A stretch of 64,000 nucleotides of DNA from Caldithrix sp. GTDB lineage: Bacteria > Zhuqueibacterota > Zhuqueibacteria > Thermofontimicrobiales > Sulfurfontimicrobiaceae. Positions 8,283 through 16,514 of this stretch are shown in pieces. The translations under genes were made by a program, and so were the position numbers. The stretch covers positions 62,001 to 126,000 of the forward strand of contig DYKB01000006.1 of NCBI GenBank assembly GCA_020722815.1, in the 5' to 3' direction. The notes beneath the pieces are model-generated. The model was not told where the DNA came from. It was given only the letters and a program-made list of their open reading frames with translations, and searched no databases. Position 1 is the stretch's first letter. Each line of letters opens with the position of its first letter.

Positions 8283-8322
8283 TTTTCACAAAGGATTAAA
8301 GAGTGTGTTAAATCCTGAAATA

Positions 8323-8486
8323 GTATCCGCTCAATATATGATGGTAAAGATGAAGAACATTTAACGGTAAATTCTCATTGTCTGTCATTCCCGCATGCTT
8401 TTGGCGGGAATCCACGTTTTTTTAATGGATGCCCGACAAAACCATTCGGGCATGACAGATTTCACCCTCTTTTATTGAGCGGATAC
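8323..8486. mobile_element. MITE family 2, copy A, with 8-bp target duplication
   Basis: A 164-bp element with inverted ends GTATCCGCTCAATA and TATTGAGCGGATAC. The exact 8-bp direct repeat CTGAAATA flanks it (8315-8322 and 8487-8494), the mark of transposition. The interior holds its own palindrome (TGTCATTCCCGCATGC ... GGCATGACAG). No ORF. With MITE family 1 copy B it occupies most of the 482-bp gap before the sugar kinase. Confidence 0.9.
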
Positions 8487-8597
8487 CTGAAATATCATGT
8501 TAATCCTGTCAAAAAAAATATTGGACTTATCAATTTTCAATTTTGCAGAAATCGAACTAATTTTATGCAAATTTTTAATTTCAAATGAAGGTCATGC

Positions 8598-9812
8598 ATG
8601 GATACTAAGCAGAATACCGATGCAAAATTTGAATACGATGTTCTTGTCGCCGGCCATATCTGTCTGGATATTATTCCCAAAATGCCGGATGCCAACGGCA
8701 GAACTTATGGCGAAATGATGCTTCCCGGAAAGCTGATTAATGTCGGGAGCGTTACCATCAGTACTGGCGGGCCAGTTTCAAATACCGGCCTTGCATTACA
8801 AAAACTCGGATTAAACGTCTCGTTTATCGCTCGCGTTGGTGATGATGATTTTGGTTCGTTAATAATAAAACGCTTGGAAAATTCAGGTAATGCCGGTGGA
8901 ATAAAGATCGCGCTTGGTGAAGGCAGTTCTTATACGGTTGCATTAGCACCACAGGGTCTGGATCGGATATTTCTCCATAATCCAGGGACAAATGATACCT
9001 TTACGAGTCAGGATATTGATTTTGATTTGGTTCGACAGGCACGGCTGTTCCATCTGGGTTACCCTCCGCTGATGAAGGGGCTTTTTCAAAATGATGGGGA
9101 AGAATTGATCCAGATATTTAAAACGGCCAGACAGACCGGTGTAACAACTTCCCTGGATATGTCCCTGCCTGATGCCAACAGCCCGTCCGGAAAAGTGAAT
9201 TGGCGTAAGGTTCTGGAAAGATTATTACCCTATATCGATATTTTTCTGCCCAGCATTGAAGAAGCATTCTTCATGAGTCACCCGACCAGATACTTTGAAT
9301 ATAAAAAACAGGCGGGAACACATGAAGTCATTGATTTTATTAAACCGGCGATCCATTCTCAACTGGCGGATGAATTTATTGCCATGGGCGCTAAAATTGT
9401 TGCACTGAAAAGTGCCCATCGGGGACTCTACCTGCGGACGGCGGCTCATGATAAATTAAATCAAATTGGATTTGCCAAACCAGGTGATACAGAAAATTGG
9501 GCCGATCGCGAACTCTGGTGTCCGGCGTTTAAAGTGGCCAAAATTGCCAGTGCGACTGGCTCCGGGGATTCATCAATTGCTGGTTTTTTAACCGCTTATA
9601 TACGGGGATTTCCAGTTGAAAAGACATTAAAAATTGCCAATTGTCTCGGTTTTCAAAATCTCCATCAACTGGATGCACTTAGCGGCATCAAGTCCTGGGC
9701 TGAAACCTTGAAATTGGTGGAAAATCCAGCCCTGGAACTGGTTAAATTTAACCTGGATGCACCCGATTGGATTTGGGATGAACAGCAGATGCTCTGGTCG
9801 AAAAAACGATAA
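8598..9812 (+). CDS. PfkB-family carbohydrate kinase
   Basis: ATP-dependent sugar kinase of the ribokinase fold, 404 residues, somewhat longer than the usual 300-330. The first signature lies near residue 55 (STGGPVSNTGLALQKLGLNVSFIARVGDDDFG); the second, with the catalytic Asp, is ATGSGDSSIAGFL near residue 318. GAAGG lies 8 bases before the ATG. An insert near residues 225-300 (with ...THEVIDFIKPAIHSQL...) accounts for the extra length. It lies in the same direction as the BMC genes but is separated by two MITEs, so a shared role in sugar breakdown is only a guess. The substrate cannot be read from the sequence. Confidence 0.88.
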   Translation: MDTKQNTDAKFEYDVLVAGHICLDIIPKMPDANGRTYGEMMLPGKLINVGSVTISTGGPVSNTGLALQKLGLNVSFIARVGDDDFGSLIIKRLENSGNAGGIKIALGEGSSYTVALAPQGLDRIFLHNPGTNDTFTSQDIDFDLVRQARLFHLGYPPLMKGLFQNDGEELIQIFKTARQTGVTTSLDMSLPDANSPSGKVNWRKVLERLLPYIDIFLPSIEEAFFMSHPTRYFEYKKQAGTHEVIDFIKPAIHSQLADEFIAMGAKIVALKSAHRGLYLRTAAHDKLNQIGFAKPGDTENWADRELWCPAFKVAKIASATGSGDSSIAGFLTAYIRGFPVEKTLKIANCLGFQNLHQLDALSGIKSWAETLKLVENPALELVKFNLDAPDWIWDEQQMLWSKKR

Positions 9813-9962
9813 AAAGCTGAATTCGCCCAAAGGCGACAAAAAACGGACAGAACATGACGGATAAAATTACCTTCATATAAATGGAACAATTAGCAAATTA
9901 ATGAATTTAATTAATTTATTTTTTTAGGATTAGGTACTGTTTGGGTGTGGACAGGAGGAATA

Positions 9963-11480
9963 ATGGAATCGAAACGGGTGAGTGGTATTTTATTACATCC
10001 GACGTCGCTCCCCGGACGTTATGGTATCGGGGATTTGGGGGTAGCGGCTTTTAAATTTATTGATTTTTTGGTGGCAACCAAACAACATCTCTGGCAGATC
10101 ATGCCATTGGGTCCCACAGGATTTGGAGATTCGCCGTATGCATGCTTTTCGGCCTTTGCGGGAAATCCGCTGCTGGTTAGTCCCGAAGCTTTAATTCAGG
10201 ATGATCTTATTTTAGCTGACGATTTAAAAGAAGTCCCCTACTTTCCAGAAGATCGGGTCAATTATGGTGAAGTGATTTACTATAAATATTCGCTGCTCAA
10301 ACAGTCCTATACCCGATTTAAAAACATAAAGTCGCCACTCAAAACTGATTTCGAACAATTTTGTGAACAGAATGCCTCCTGGCTTGAAGATTTTGCCCTG
10401 TTTATGGCCGTAAAAGAGGTCCATAACGGGTGCATGTGGGCCGAATGGTCGCCTGAAATCGCTACGCGTCAACCTGCCGCGATGAAGTCATGGAAAAAAC
10501 GCCTGGCTGATGAAATCAAAGCCCATCAGTTTTATCAATTTCTTTTCTTTCGGCAATGGAATGAAGTAAAAAAATATGCCAATGCCAATGGAATCAAAAT
10601 AATTGGTGATGTTCCGATCTTTGTTGCCTATGATAGCACCGATGTCTGGGCACATCCGGAGCTTTTTCATCTGGACGAAAAGGGAAAACCCACTATTGTT
10701 GCTGGTGTACCACCGGACTACTTTAGTGCCACTGGCCAGCTTTGGGGAAATCCACTCTATCGCTGGGATCGCTTGAAAAAGCTTGATTACCAATGGTGGA
10801 TTGAACGTATTCAGATGACACTCAAGACTGTAGATATTATTCGAATTGATCATTTTCGTGGCTTTGAAGCCTACTGGGAGGTACCAGCCATTGAAATTAC
10901 TGCTGTCAATGGGCGTTGGGTAAAAGGGCCGGCGCACGATTTGTTTAATGCCATTAAACGTCAATTAAATGGTCTGCCCCCTATTATTGCTGAAGATTTG
11001 GGGGTTATCACCCCGGAAGTTGAAGCCCTTCGGGATGATTTCGGCTTTCCCGGAATGCGCGTTTTACAATTTGCCTTTGGTTCGGATGCAAAAAATCGGG
11101 ATTTACCGCATAATTTTCCCCGAAACACCGTGGTTTATACGGGTACACACGATAATGATACGGCTATCGGTTGGTATCGTAATTCCGGCACCCCCAATGA
11201 GCATGATCACTATCGCCGGTATATGGGCCGTGATGGTCATGATGTCGCCTGGGATTTAATTCGATTGGCATTGAGTTCGGTTGCCGATATGGCCATTATC
11301 CCTTTGCAGGACATCATGAATTTGGGTTCCGAGGCGCGAATGAATTTCCCGAGCAAGGTTGGCGGTAACTGGACCTGGCGTTATACGGACGCGATGTTAC
11401 ATGATGGCTTAAAAAATCGGTTACTGGAATTAACAGCACTTTACGGACGAGAAAATAATAAATCGCTTAAACCCGCTTGA
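9963..11480 (+). CDS. malQ: 4-alpha-glucanotransferase (amylomaltase, GH77)
   Basis: Transfers alpha-1,4-glucan segments in maltodextrin and glycogen metabolism. About 505 residues from the ATG at 9963, which has AGGAGG 5 bases upstream; a GTG further up lies before that site. Family features are SGILLHPTSLPGRYGIGDLG at the start, the catalytic Asp in DIIRIDHFRGFEAYW near 293, the Glu in IIAEDLGVITP near 341 and the Asp in YTGTHDNDTAIGW near 395. The C-terminus (MNFPSKVGGNWTWRY) is typical. Its stop lies 3 bp from the stop of the convergent methyltransferase gene. Confidence 0.96.
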   Translation: MESKRVSGILLHPTSLPGRYGIGDLGVAAFKFIDFLVATKQHLWQIMPLGPTGFGDSPYACFSAFAGNPLLVSPEALIQDDLILADDLKEVPYFPEDRVNYGEVIYYKYSLLKQSYTRFKNIKSPLKTDFEQFCEQNASWLEDFALFMAVKEVHNGCMWAEWSPEIATRQPAAMKSWKKRLADEIKAHQFYQFLFFRQWNEVKKYANANGIKIIGDVPIFVAYDSTDVWAHPELFHLDEKGKPTIVAGVPPDYFSATGQLWGNPLYRWDRLKKLDYQWWIERIQMTLKTVDIIRIDHFRGFEAYWEVPAIEITAVNGRWVKGPAHDLFNAIKRQLNGLPPIIAEDLGVITPEVEALRDDFGFPGMRVLQFAFGSDAKNRDLPHNFPRNTVVYTGTHDNDTAIGWYRNSGTPNEHDHYRRYMGRDGHDVAWDLIRLALSSVADMAIIPLQDIMNLGSEARMNFPSKVGGNWTWRYTDAMLHDGLKNRLLELTALYGRENNKSLKPA

Positions 11481-11483
11481 TAC

Positions 11484-12086
11484 TCATTCTTTGATTCCCA
11501 CACACAGAAATTTATCGGGCAGATCTTCACTGATATCCACCTTCAAACCTGCTTCGTGAAATAAAATATGCATTTCTTTTAGTGAGGGTAAAAAATGATC
11601 ACGAACCACGCCCCCCAATTGGTGATGAAATTGATTTAATGACCGACTCCCTTTTAAATGAAAAATCGCCAATTTCCCATTTTTTTTTAAGATGCGGCGG
11701 AATTCAATTAATGCTGATTTCGGCTCCTGAATATGCGGAAAAAGCCCAAATGCCAGGATTATATTAAATTGATTGTCCTTAATTGGCAATCGCTGAACAT
11801 CACCACAGATTGGGTAAATTGGTTGCGCCTTCTTTTTTTTAGCCTGTTGAGTCATCAAAAAGGCATAATCCATGGCATAAAACGGTGTGTTTTTCGCAAT
11901 AACCGCGCGGATTAGATGAAATAGACGGCCAGTTCCACAGCCGGCATCTAAAATACGCGCATTGGACTGAATTTGTAATCGATTTAAAATTTGTAATAAT
12001 TGGTCATCTTTATCCGGTTCAATCGGATGTTGATCCCATTTTTCCGCTAATTGATTAAAATAATTTTTCGTTTCAAAATCGTTCAT
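11484..12086 (-). CDS. Class I SAM-dependent methyltransferase
   Basis: 200 residues. Motif I is ILDAGCGTGRLFHLI near 44-58, followed by an acidic motif II region (YAMDYAFLMTQQAK), CGDVQRLPIKDNQFNIILAFG near 94-114 and the post-motif FRRILKKNGKLAIFHLKG. This is the Methyltransf_11-type fold; the acceptor is unknown. Ribosome binding site AGGTCGAT directly before the ATG. A MITE of family 3 starts 30 bp upstream and separates it from the ECF gene, so co-transcription with the nickel genes is not certain. Confidence 0.88.
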   Translation of the reverse strand: MNDFETKNYFNQLAEKWDQHPIEPDKDDQLLQILNRLQIQSNARILDAGCGTGRLFHLIRAVIAKNTPFYAMDYAFLMTQQAKKKKAQPIYPICGDVQRLPIKDNQFNIILAFGLFPHIQEPKSALIEFRRILKKNGKLAIFHLKGSRSLNQFHHQLGGVVRDHFLPSLKEMHILFHEAGLKVDISEDLPDKFLCVGIKE

Positions 12087-12116
12087 ATCGACCTGTTTTT
12101 AATCAAAATTCAAAAT

Positions 12117-12286
12117 TAATTGGTGTTTGTCCGAAAATACCAAGACCTGTCATGGCGAGGCGCTTTTTGCCGCAGCCTGTTTTTTAGGCTCGCAATCACC
12201 CCGTGAATAACAGCGGAGATTGCTTCGTCGCAAAAAACGCTCCTCGCAATGACAGAATCGGGGTATTTGCGGACAGACACTAATTA
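12117..12286. mobile_element. MITE family 3, copy A
   Basis: A 170-bp element. Left end TAATTGGTGTTTGTCCG, right end complement TAATTAGTGTCTGTCCG. The inner palindromic core is of the CATTGCGAGG...CTCGCAATGACAG type and includes GAGATTGCTTCGTCGC. Its right end reads into the downstream end of the ECF gene and supplies that gene's last codon and stop (TAG at 12280-12282). Confidence 0.85.
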
Positions 12287-12789
12287 ACCTGTTTGATCCG
12301 ATGTTTCAATATTTTAACTAATAATGGTACCACAATGAGATTGAGAATAATTCCCGGTAAACTGGTGACCAGTACGCCAATCGAAAAAGCCCGTGGTGGC
12401 AGACCGAAGAGTGGAACAATTAAAAAGATCACCAGAATCAGAATAATTCGCTCAATCAAAAGTGCAGTTAAAACGCAAAACCAGGGCAAAAATTTATTGG
12501 TCTGATAAAGAAATGCAGTGACAAATCCCAGCGCAAATCCTTCAGTGGAAAGAACCGGTATTACGGGCAAAAGCGGTGGCATGCCGGTTAACAGCGAAGA
12601 AACAACAGGCCCAACCACGCCAACAATTCCGGCATGGACAGGACTTAAAAAAAAACCGGCCAATAAAATTGGTAAAAACATCGGTAAAAATGTTGCTCCC
12701 AATCCGAGTGTATGGAAAACAATCGGAATCAGAACAGCCATAGCAAGGAACACGGCCATCAGTGAAATAAGATAAGTCGATGATTTCAT
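12280..12789 (-). CDS. ECF transporter S-component-like membrane protein, possibly for nickel
   Basis: 169 residues from the ATG at 12789, which has GGAGAAAAA just upstream; an in-frame start 17 codons earlier has no such site. It is almost entirely hydrophobic, with about five membrane segments and the Gly/Pro-rich loops of ECF substrate-binding subunits (FLPMFLPILLAGFFLSPVHAGIVGVVGPVVSSLLTGMPPLLP). No ATPase or T-subunit gene lies next to it, so it would need a shared energising module. The TonB receptor and NikR lie upstream on the same strand, which suggests nickel or a nickel chelate, but four MITEs fill the gap between them. The last codon and the stop come from a MITE end, so the original C-terminus may have differed. 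Confidence 0.7.
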   Translation of the reverse strand: MKSSTYLISLMAVFLAMAVLIPIVFHTLGLGATFLPMFLPILLAGFFLSPVHAGIVGVVGPVVSSLLTGMPPLLPVIPVLSTEGFALGFVTAFLYQTNKFLPWFCVLTALLIERIILILVIFLIVPLFGLPPRAFSIGVLVTSLPGIILNLIVVPLLVKILKHRIKQVN

Positions 12790-12862
12790 TTTTTCTCCGC
12801 TGTTAATCGCGGTTCCAAACGGATAAAAGGATTCAGTCAAATAAAAAGCATATAATTAATAC

Positions 12863-12992
12863 TACTTAGTGTCTGTCCACAAACTCTATTATGTAGGGCA
12901 AATTGCCAATTTGCCAAGCTTAGAGCCTGTATCAAGCATTAGATTCAGACAAATTAACAATGTGTCCTGCAATTTCGGACAGACTCTACTTA
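12863..12992. mobile_element. MITE family 3, divergent copy E, abutting another element
   Basis: Ends TACTTAGTGTCTGTCC and, on the right as complement, GAGTCTGTCCG. The flanking hexamer TACTTA is repeated directly on both sides (12863-12868 and 12987-12992). The interior lacks the GCGAGG core of the other copies and instead holds GGGCAAATTGCCAATTTGCC. The right-hand TACTTA is at the same time the left end of the next element (12987-13153). Confidence 0.75.
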
Positions 12993-13153
12993 GTCAGATT
13001 AGAATCAAAGATTATGAAAAACTCGCTTAAGATGTCATTCTGAGGAAGCGTTTTTTGCTGACGAAGAATCTCTCTCCTATGAAATGCCGGGATTCTTCAT
13101 CCCACAAAAAACGTGGGATTTAGAATGACAAAAGAATATAATCTGACTAAGTA
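12987..13153. mobile_element. MITE family 4 with perfect 15-bp inverted ends
   Basis: A 167-bp element bounded by TACTTAGTCAGATTA and its exact complement TAATCTGACTAAGTA. The core begins GTCATTCTGAGGAAGCG and ends TTTAGAATGAC with CGAAGAATCTC and GATTCTTC inside, closely related to the core of the family 2 copy at 13228-13389. No ORF. Confidence 0.85.
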
Positions 13154-13227
13154 AAATTAACTAATTGATATTATTCAAATTTGCGATAACGAATATTCAC
13201 GATTTGGAACCGATACTTTAATTTTTA

Positions 13228-13389
13228 GTATCCCCTCAAAAATTGAGAGTGATTCTGTCATTCTGAGTTCAGCATTTTTTGCTGAACGAAGAATCTGAAG
13301 AGAACCGATACTGCTTGATACGATAGATTCTTCGCTTCGCGCCGAATGACCGCATAATATTATTTTGCTCAAAATTTTTGAGCGGATAC
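13228..13389. mobile_element. MITE family 2, copy B, with 8-bp target duplication
   Basis: A 162-bp element with ends GTATCCCCTCAAAAAT and ATTTTTGAGCGGATAC. The exact 8-bp direct repeat AATTTTTA flanks it at 13220-13227 and 13390-13397. Its core (GTCATTCTGAG ... GAATGAC) differs from that of copy A at 8323-8486, although the ends match. Confidence 0.9.
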
Positions 13390-13405
13390 AATTTTTAGAT
13401 ATTAT

Positions 13406-13576
13406 TTTGCTACCGTACACTTTTTTACATTGCTTTAAAGATTCATTTTTAGACCACGCTCAAAGCCCTCACCCCAACCCTCTCCCAAAGGGAGAGGGCG
13501 TAGCTATTCCCTCTCCCCCTGGGAGAGGGTTAGGGTGAGGGCAGGTTTTGCTTAATCAAAAAGTGTACGGTAGTGA
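13406..13576. mobile_element. MITE family 5, copy A, with 9-bp target duplication
   Basis: A 171-bp element. Left end TTTGCTACCGTACACTTTTT, right end complement TCACTACCGTACACTTTTT. The 9-bp direct repeat AGATATTAT lies at 13397-13405 and 13577-13585. The core at 13465-13542 is the same CCCTCACCCCAACC...GCGTAGCTATTCCCTCTCC block found in MITE family 1. It adjoins the right target duplication of the family 2 element. Confidence 0.9.
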
Positions 13577-13595
13577 AGATATTATATCGGACCGG

Positions 13596-15449
13596 CTAAA
13601 ATTGATAATTTATTTTACCCATAAAAGTCCGTCCCGGCATGGGATACCCTTTTAAAATTTCATAATCGGTATTTCCAGCATTCTCCATGTTTAAGCTGAA
13701 TTCCAGTCCATGAATAACCTGGTACATCAATTGAATACCAACCAGTGTATAATTTTTTATTTTTGAATTTTCGGCTGTCCCGGAGTATAAATTTTGTACG
13801 GATTCAATTGAGCCGCCAATGGCCAGACGATTCCAGGAATAATTTAATTGACCGAAAAATTTATTCGGGGAAAACGGAATAATTTCTTCAGAATTTAAGT
13901 AGTTATAAGTGATTTTCCCGCTTAAATTTTGTATCGGTCGAAACTGGATCGCCAATTCCAATCCGTTGTAATCTGTTTTTCCGGTATTAACGGTACGATT
14001 TGGTCTGACCGACGTATCCAGGCGAATTAAATTTGCTGCTTGAATCATATAGTAAGTTAAATCGACATTCAGCCAATGGGTTAAAGTATGCGAAATACCG
14101 GCTTCATAACTCCATAATGTTTCAGGTTTTAAATCAATATTCGCCGTGGGAAAGAAGAAAAGTTCCCGTGCAGTGGGACTCCGGAAGCCTTTTGACACAG
14201 ATGTCCGCAAGGAAGTTTGCGTGAGAGGCTGATAAACAATCCCAAATTGAGGCACTAATTCCGAGCCATATTTAGAATGATTTTCAAGCCGCAGTCCAGC
14301 TCCGGTAATTAATTTTTTAAAGAAAATTTTTTGTAAATGAACAAATCCCGCCACTTCGGTGATATATTCCTCTCCCAACGTATTTTGAATAAAGGAGGTT
14401 GCCAGTTTATTCTCCCCCAATCCACCATATTGCTTCGCATCCAGTTCAATGGTGGTTTTAAATTCAGCCGGTAGATTAAAATTTTGGAATGCAACTACGC
14501 CAACTGTCTGATCTATCGAATGCCAGCCATCGGAAAGATCGTGTTCACCAAAATTGCCGTGAATTTTGATGGAACCATTAGTCTTTCCGAATTTATTTTC
14601 GAGGGTGAAATCCATGGTGCTGCGATGAACATCACCGACTTCAAAGTCGGGCTTGCCATTTTCAGGACCTGGATCATGAAATCGATAAGGCGTTGTACTA
14701 CCAAAAACGCGTAACCGAAAATGAGAATTAAAATCGTAGCTCATTTTTAATGAATACGATTGGGAATCAAAGCCCGAGTTTGGTCGATGCCCCTGAGTGT
14801 GCTGGTAATTTCCGGTCAGGTAATACGCAAATTTGCCCAACTTTCCGCCATGCTGGATGACGTGTGCCTGTGTTTGATAACTTCCGAAACCGGTTGAAAT
14901 ACGGGTCTCAAAGCCTGGCTGGTCGATTTCCCGGGTAATAATGTTAATAACGCCACCCATGGAATTGGTGCCATAAACCGCAGACGCAGGCCCACGAAGG
15001 ACTTCAATCCGCTCGACATAGTCCAGTGGATAAGCATCGGGCAAGGGGTGACCAAAAATTCCCTGAAAATCAGGACGACCATCTATTAAAATCAATATTT
15101 GCGTATTGGGTTTCCCCCCCATGCCGCGCAGGGTAATGCCACCAGCCGCTGCCGCTGCAACTCCGAACCCCATGATACTGCGTCGGGTCGTAAAAGCACC
15201 TGGTGTAAATTGCGAAACAGCCTCGGCAACCGTGGTCATGGGGGCATTTAACAGAACTGGTTTTTCAATAACAGTGATGGCGGCGGCCAGATTCTCGCGC
15301 GCCAGTGTATAACGAGATCCGGTCACCACTAAAGGAGAAAATTCATAGCGAATCGAATCGCCCTCAACAATTTTTCGCTGCGAAAATCCTGGCCAACAAT
15401 TGAGCATGATCAACGTGAAAATAATAAATAACTTTACAGAAGACCTCAT
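13596..15449 (-). CDS. TonB-dependent outer-membrane receptor, probably NikR-controlled nickel uptake
   Basis: 617 residues. A signal peptide (MRSSVKLFIIFTLIMLNCWPGFSQ) is followed by a TonB-box-like stretch (YEFSPLVVTGSRYTL), a plug domain (ITLRGMGGKPNTQILILIDGRP, then IEVLRGPASAVYGTNSMGGVINIITRE near 130-200) and a beta barrel ending in an aromatic residue (GKINYQF). GGAGG lies before the ATG. A candidate NikR operator lies 32-58 bp upstream, and nikR is the next gene, so nickel or a nickel chelate is the likely cargo. No cobalamin riboswitch-like leader is visible; the gap to nikR is only 73 bp. Confidence 0.88.
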   Translation of the reverse strand: MRSSVKLFIIFTLIMLNCWPGFSQRKIVEGDSIRYEFSPLVVTGSRYTLARENLAAAITVIEKPVLLNAPMTTVAEAVSQFTPGAFTTRRSIMGFGVAAAAAGGITLRGMGGKPNTQILILIDGRPDFQGIFGHPLPDAYPLDYVERIEVLRGPASAVYGTNSMGGVINIITREIDQPGFETRISTGFGSYQTQAHVIQHGGKLGKFAYYLTGNYQHTQGHRPNSGFDSQSYSLKMSYDFNSHFRLRVFGSTTPYRFHDPGPENGKPDFEVGDVHRSTMDFTLENKFGKTNGSIKIHGNFGEHDLSDGWHSIDQTVGVVAFQNFNLPAEFKTTIELDAKQYGGLGENKLATSFIQNTLGEEYITEVAGFVHLQKIFFKKLITGAGLRLENHSKYGSELVPQFGIVYQPLTQTSLRTSVSKGFRSPTARELFFFPTANIDLKPETLWSYEAGISHTLTHWLNVDLTYYMIQAANLIRLDTSVRPNRTVNTGKTDYNGLELAIQFRPIQNLSGKITYNYLNSEEIIPFSPNKFFGQLNYSWNRLAIGGSIESVQNLYSGTAENSKIKNYTLVGIQLMYQVIHGLEFSLNMENAGNTDYEILKGYPMPGRTFMGKINYQF

Positions 15450-15480
15450 ATAACCTCCAATAAAAGAAATGAAAAAAAAT

Positions 15481-15507
15481 GTATTACAATTTTAAAAATC
15501 GTAGCAC
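15481..15507. promoter_or_regulatory. Candidate NikR operator upstream of the TonB receptor
   Basis: GTATTAC-N13-GTAGCAC. The arms are complementary at 6 of 7 positions and the AT-rich spacer is 13 bp. It starts 32 bp upstream of the receptor's ATG. The same arrangement with the same spacer precedes nikR at 15949-15975. The binding protein is inferred from the gene context. Confidence 0.65.
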
Positions 15508-15522
15508 GATTATTGAAAAAAA

Positions 15523-15939
15523 TTATTCTCCGGCCATAATTGATGTCATGGCCAGATTGCCATGTTTCACCCCTTTTGCGCTAATCAATTGATCGGCCAG
15601 TTGTTGCAAAACAGTTGTTTGACCACGCACAGCCAGCACTTCCATACAATTATGCGCATCAAGATGAACATGCATGGATGAAATAATATTTGAATTAAAA
15701 TGATGTTGAATTTCCGTCAATAATTGTGGAAGTTCCCGAACATGATGATTGTACATCAACGTAATCGTCCCCAATGCCTCTTCCTGACTTTTCAGGCAGC
15801 GTTCCTGAATCAACTCTTTGCGAATCAAATCGCGGATGGCCTCAGAGCGATTTCGGTACGCATGGGCTTGAATATGCTTATCAAACTGATCCAAAAGAGA
15901 TGCTTCGATGGAAATTCCAAATCTAATTAAATAATTCAT
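15523..15939 (-). CDS. nikR: Nickel-responsive regulator NikR
   Basis: 138 residues: an N-terminal ribbon-helix-helix DNA-binding domain (LIRFGISIEASLLDQFDKHI...RNRSEAIRDLIRKEL, residues 4-43) and a C-terminal ACT-like metal-binding domain. The square-planar nickel ligands of the family are present: His79, His90, His92 and Cys98 (MHVHLDAHNCMEVLAVRG), with the same spacing as His76, His87, His89 and Cys95 of the E. coli protein. GGAG lies 7 bases before the ATG. A candidate operator 10-36 bp upstream implies autoregulation, and a matching site precedes the divergently spaced but co-oriented TonB receptor gene. Confidence 0.95.
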   Translation of the reverse strand: MNYLIRFGISIEASLLDQFDKHIQAHAYRNRSEAIRDLIRKELIQERCLKSQEEALGTITLMYNHHVRELPQLLTEIQHHFNSNIISSMHVHLDAHNCMEVLAVRGQTTVLQQLADQLISAKGVKHGNLAMTSIMAGE

Positions 15940-15948
15940 AGAAACTCC

Positions 15949-15975
15949 GTGCTACAATTTTTGAAAAGATAACAC
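15949..15975. promoter_or_regulatory. Candidate NikR operator upstream of nikR
   Basis: GTGCTAC-N13-ATAACAC, 10 bp before the nikR ATG. It has the same arm length and 13-bp spacer as the site at 15481-15507, and the two share a GTGCTAC-AATTTTT half-site in opposite orientation. The position, overlapping the expected promoter or leader, suits repression. Confidence 0.65.
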
Positions 15976-16300
15976 ATAAATTTGAAAAATACAAGGTTTT
16001 TTTCCATTATTTATGAAAATTATGTAACTTTTATGGTACACCTTTTGCATTTATAAGTAATTTAAATTCTGAAAATCTGTTAATTAATAAAAAATATTTG
16101 ATTTTTAACCTGTTTTTAATTATTGTTTTTTAATGAATTAAGCCAATTGGTGTATTACACATCTCATTCCAAAAAGTCGTAAAAAAATAATATCATGATG
16201 TAAATTTTACATCATATCGTTAAGGAAATACCAACAAATTTCCAGATTGAAATTACGCTTTTGAAAATTATTATCAATCGGATTAATTGGATAAAAAACT

Positions 16301-16452
16301 TAATTAGTGTCTGTCCGCAAACACCTCCGGTACTGTCATTGCGAGGAGCGTTTTTGACGACGATGCAATCTCAGTCATTATACAAGGAGATTGCTGTGGC
16401 AAAAAACGCCTCGCAATGACAGGGTTTTGAATTTTCGGACAGACACTAATTA
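16301..16452. mobile_element. MITE family 3, copy B
   Basis: A 152-bp element with ends TAATTAGTGTCTGTCCG and, as complement, TAATTAGTGTCTGTCCG. The core opens CTGTCATTGCGAGGAGCG and closes CGCCTCGCAATGACAG. It ends 62 bp before the beta-helix gene. The rest of the 15976-16300 stretch is AT-rich and shows nothing else I can identify. Confidence 0.85.
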
Positions 16453-16514
16453 TCGATTTGCAGAATGAAATTCCGACAATTTGTGGCTTCAAATTTACAA
16501 GTGAGGTTAATTCT

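Noticed and set aside
15450-15522. Cobalamin riboswitch before the TonB receptor
   Set aside because: The gap to nikR is only 73 bp and is filled by a dyad matching the one before nikR; no conserved B12-box sequence is visible.
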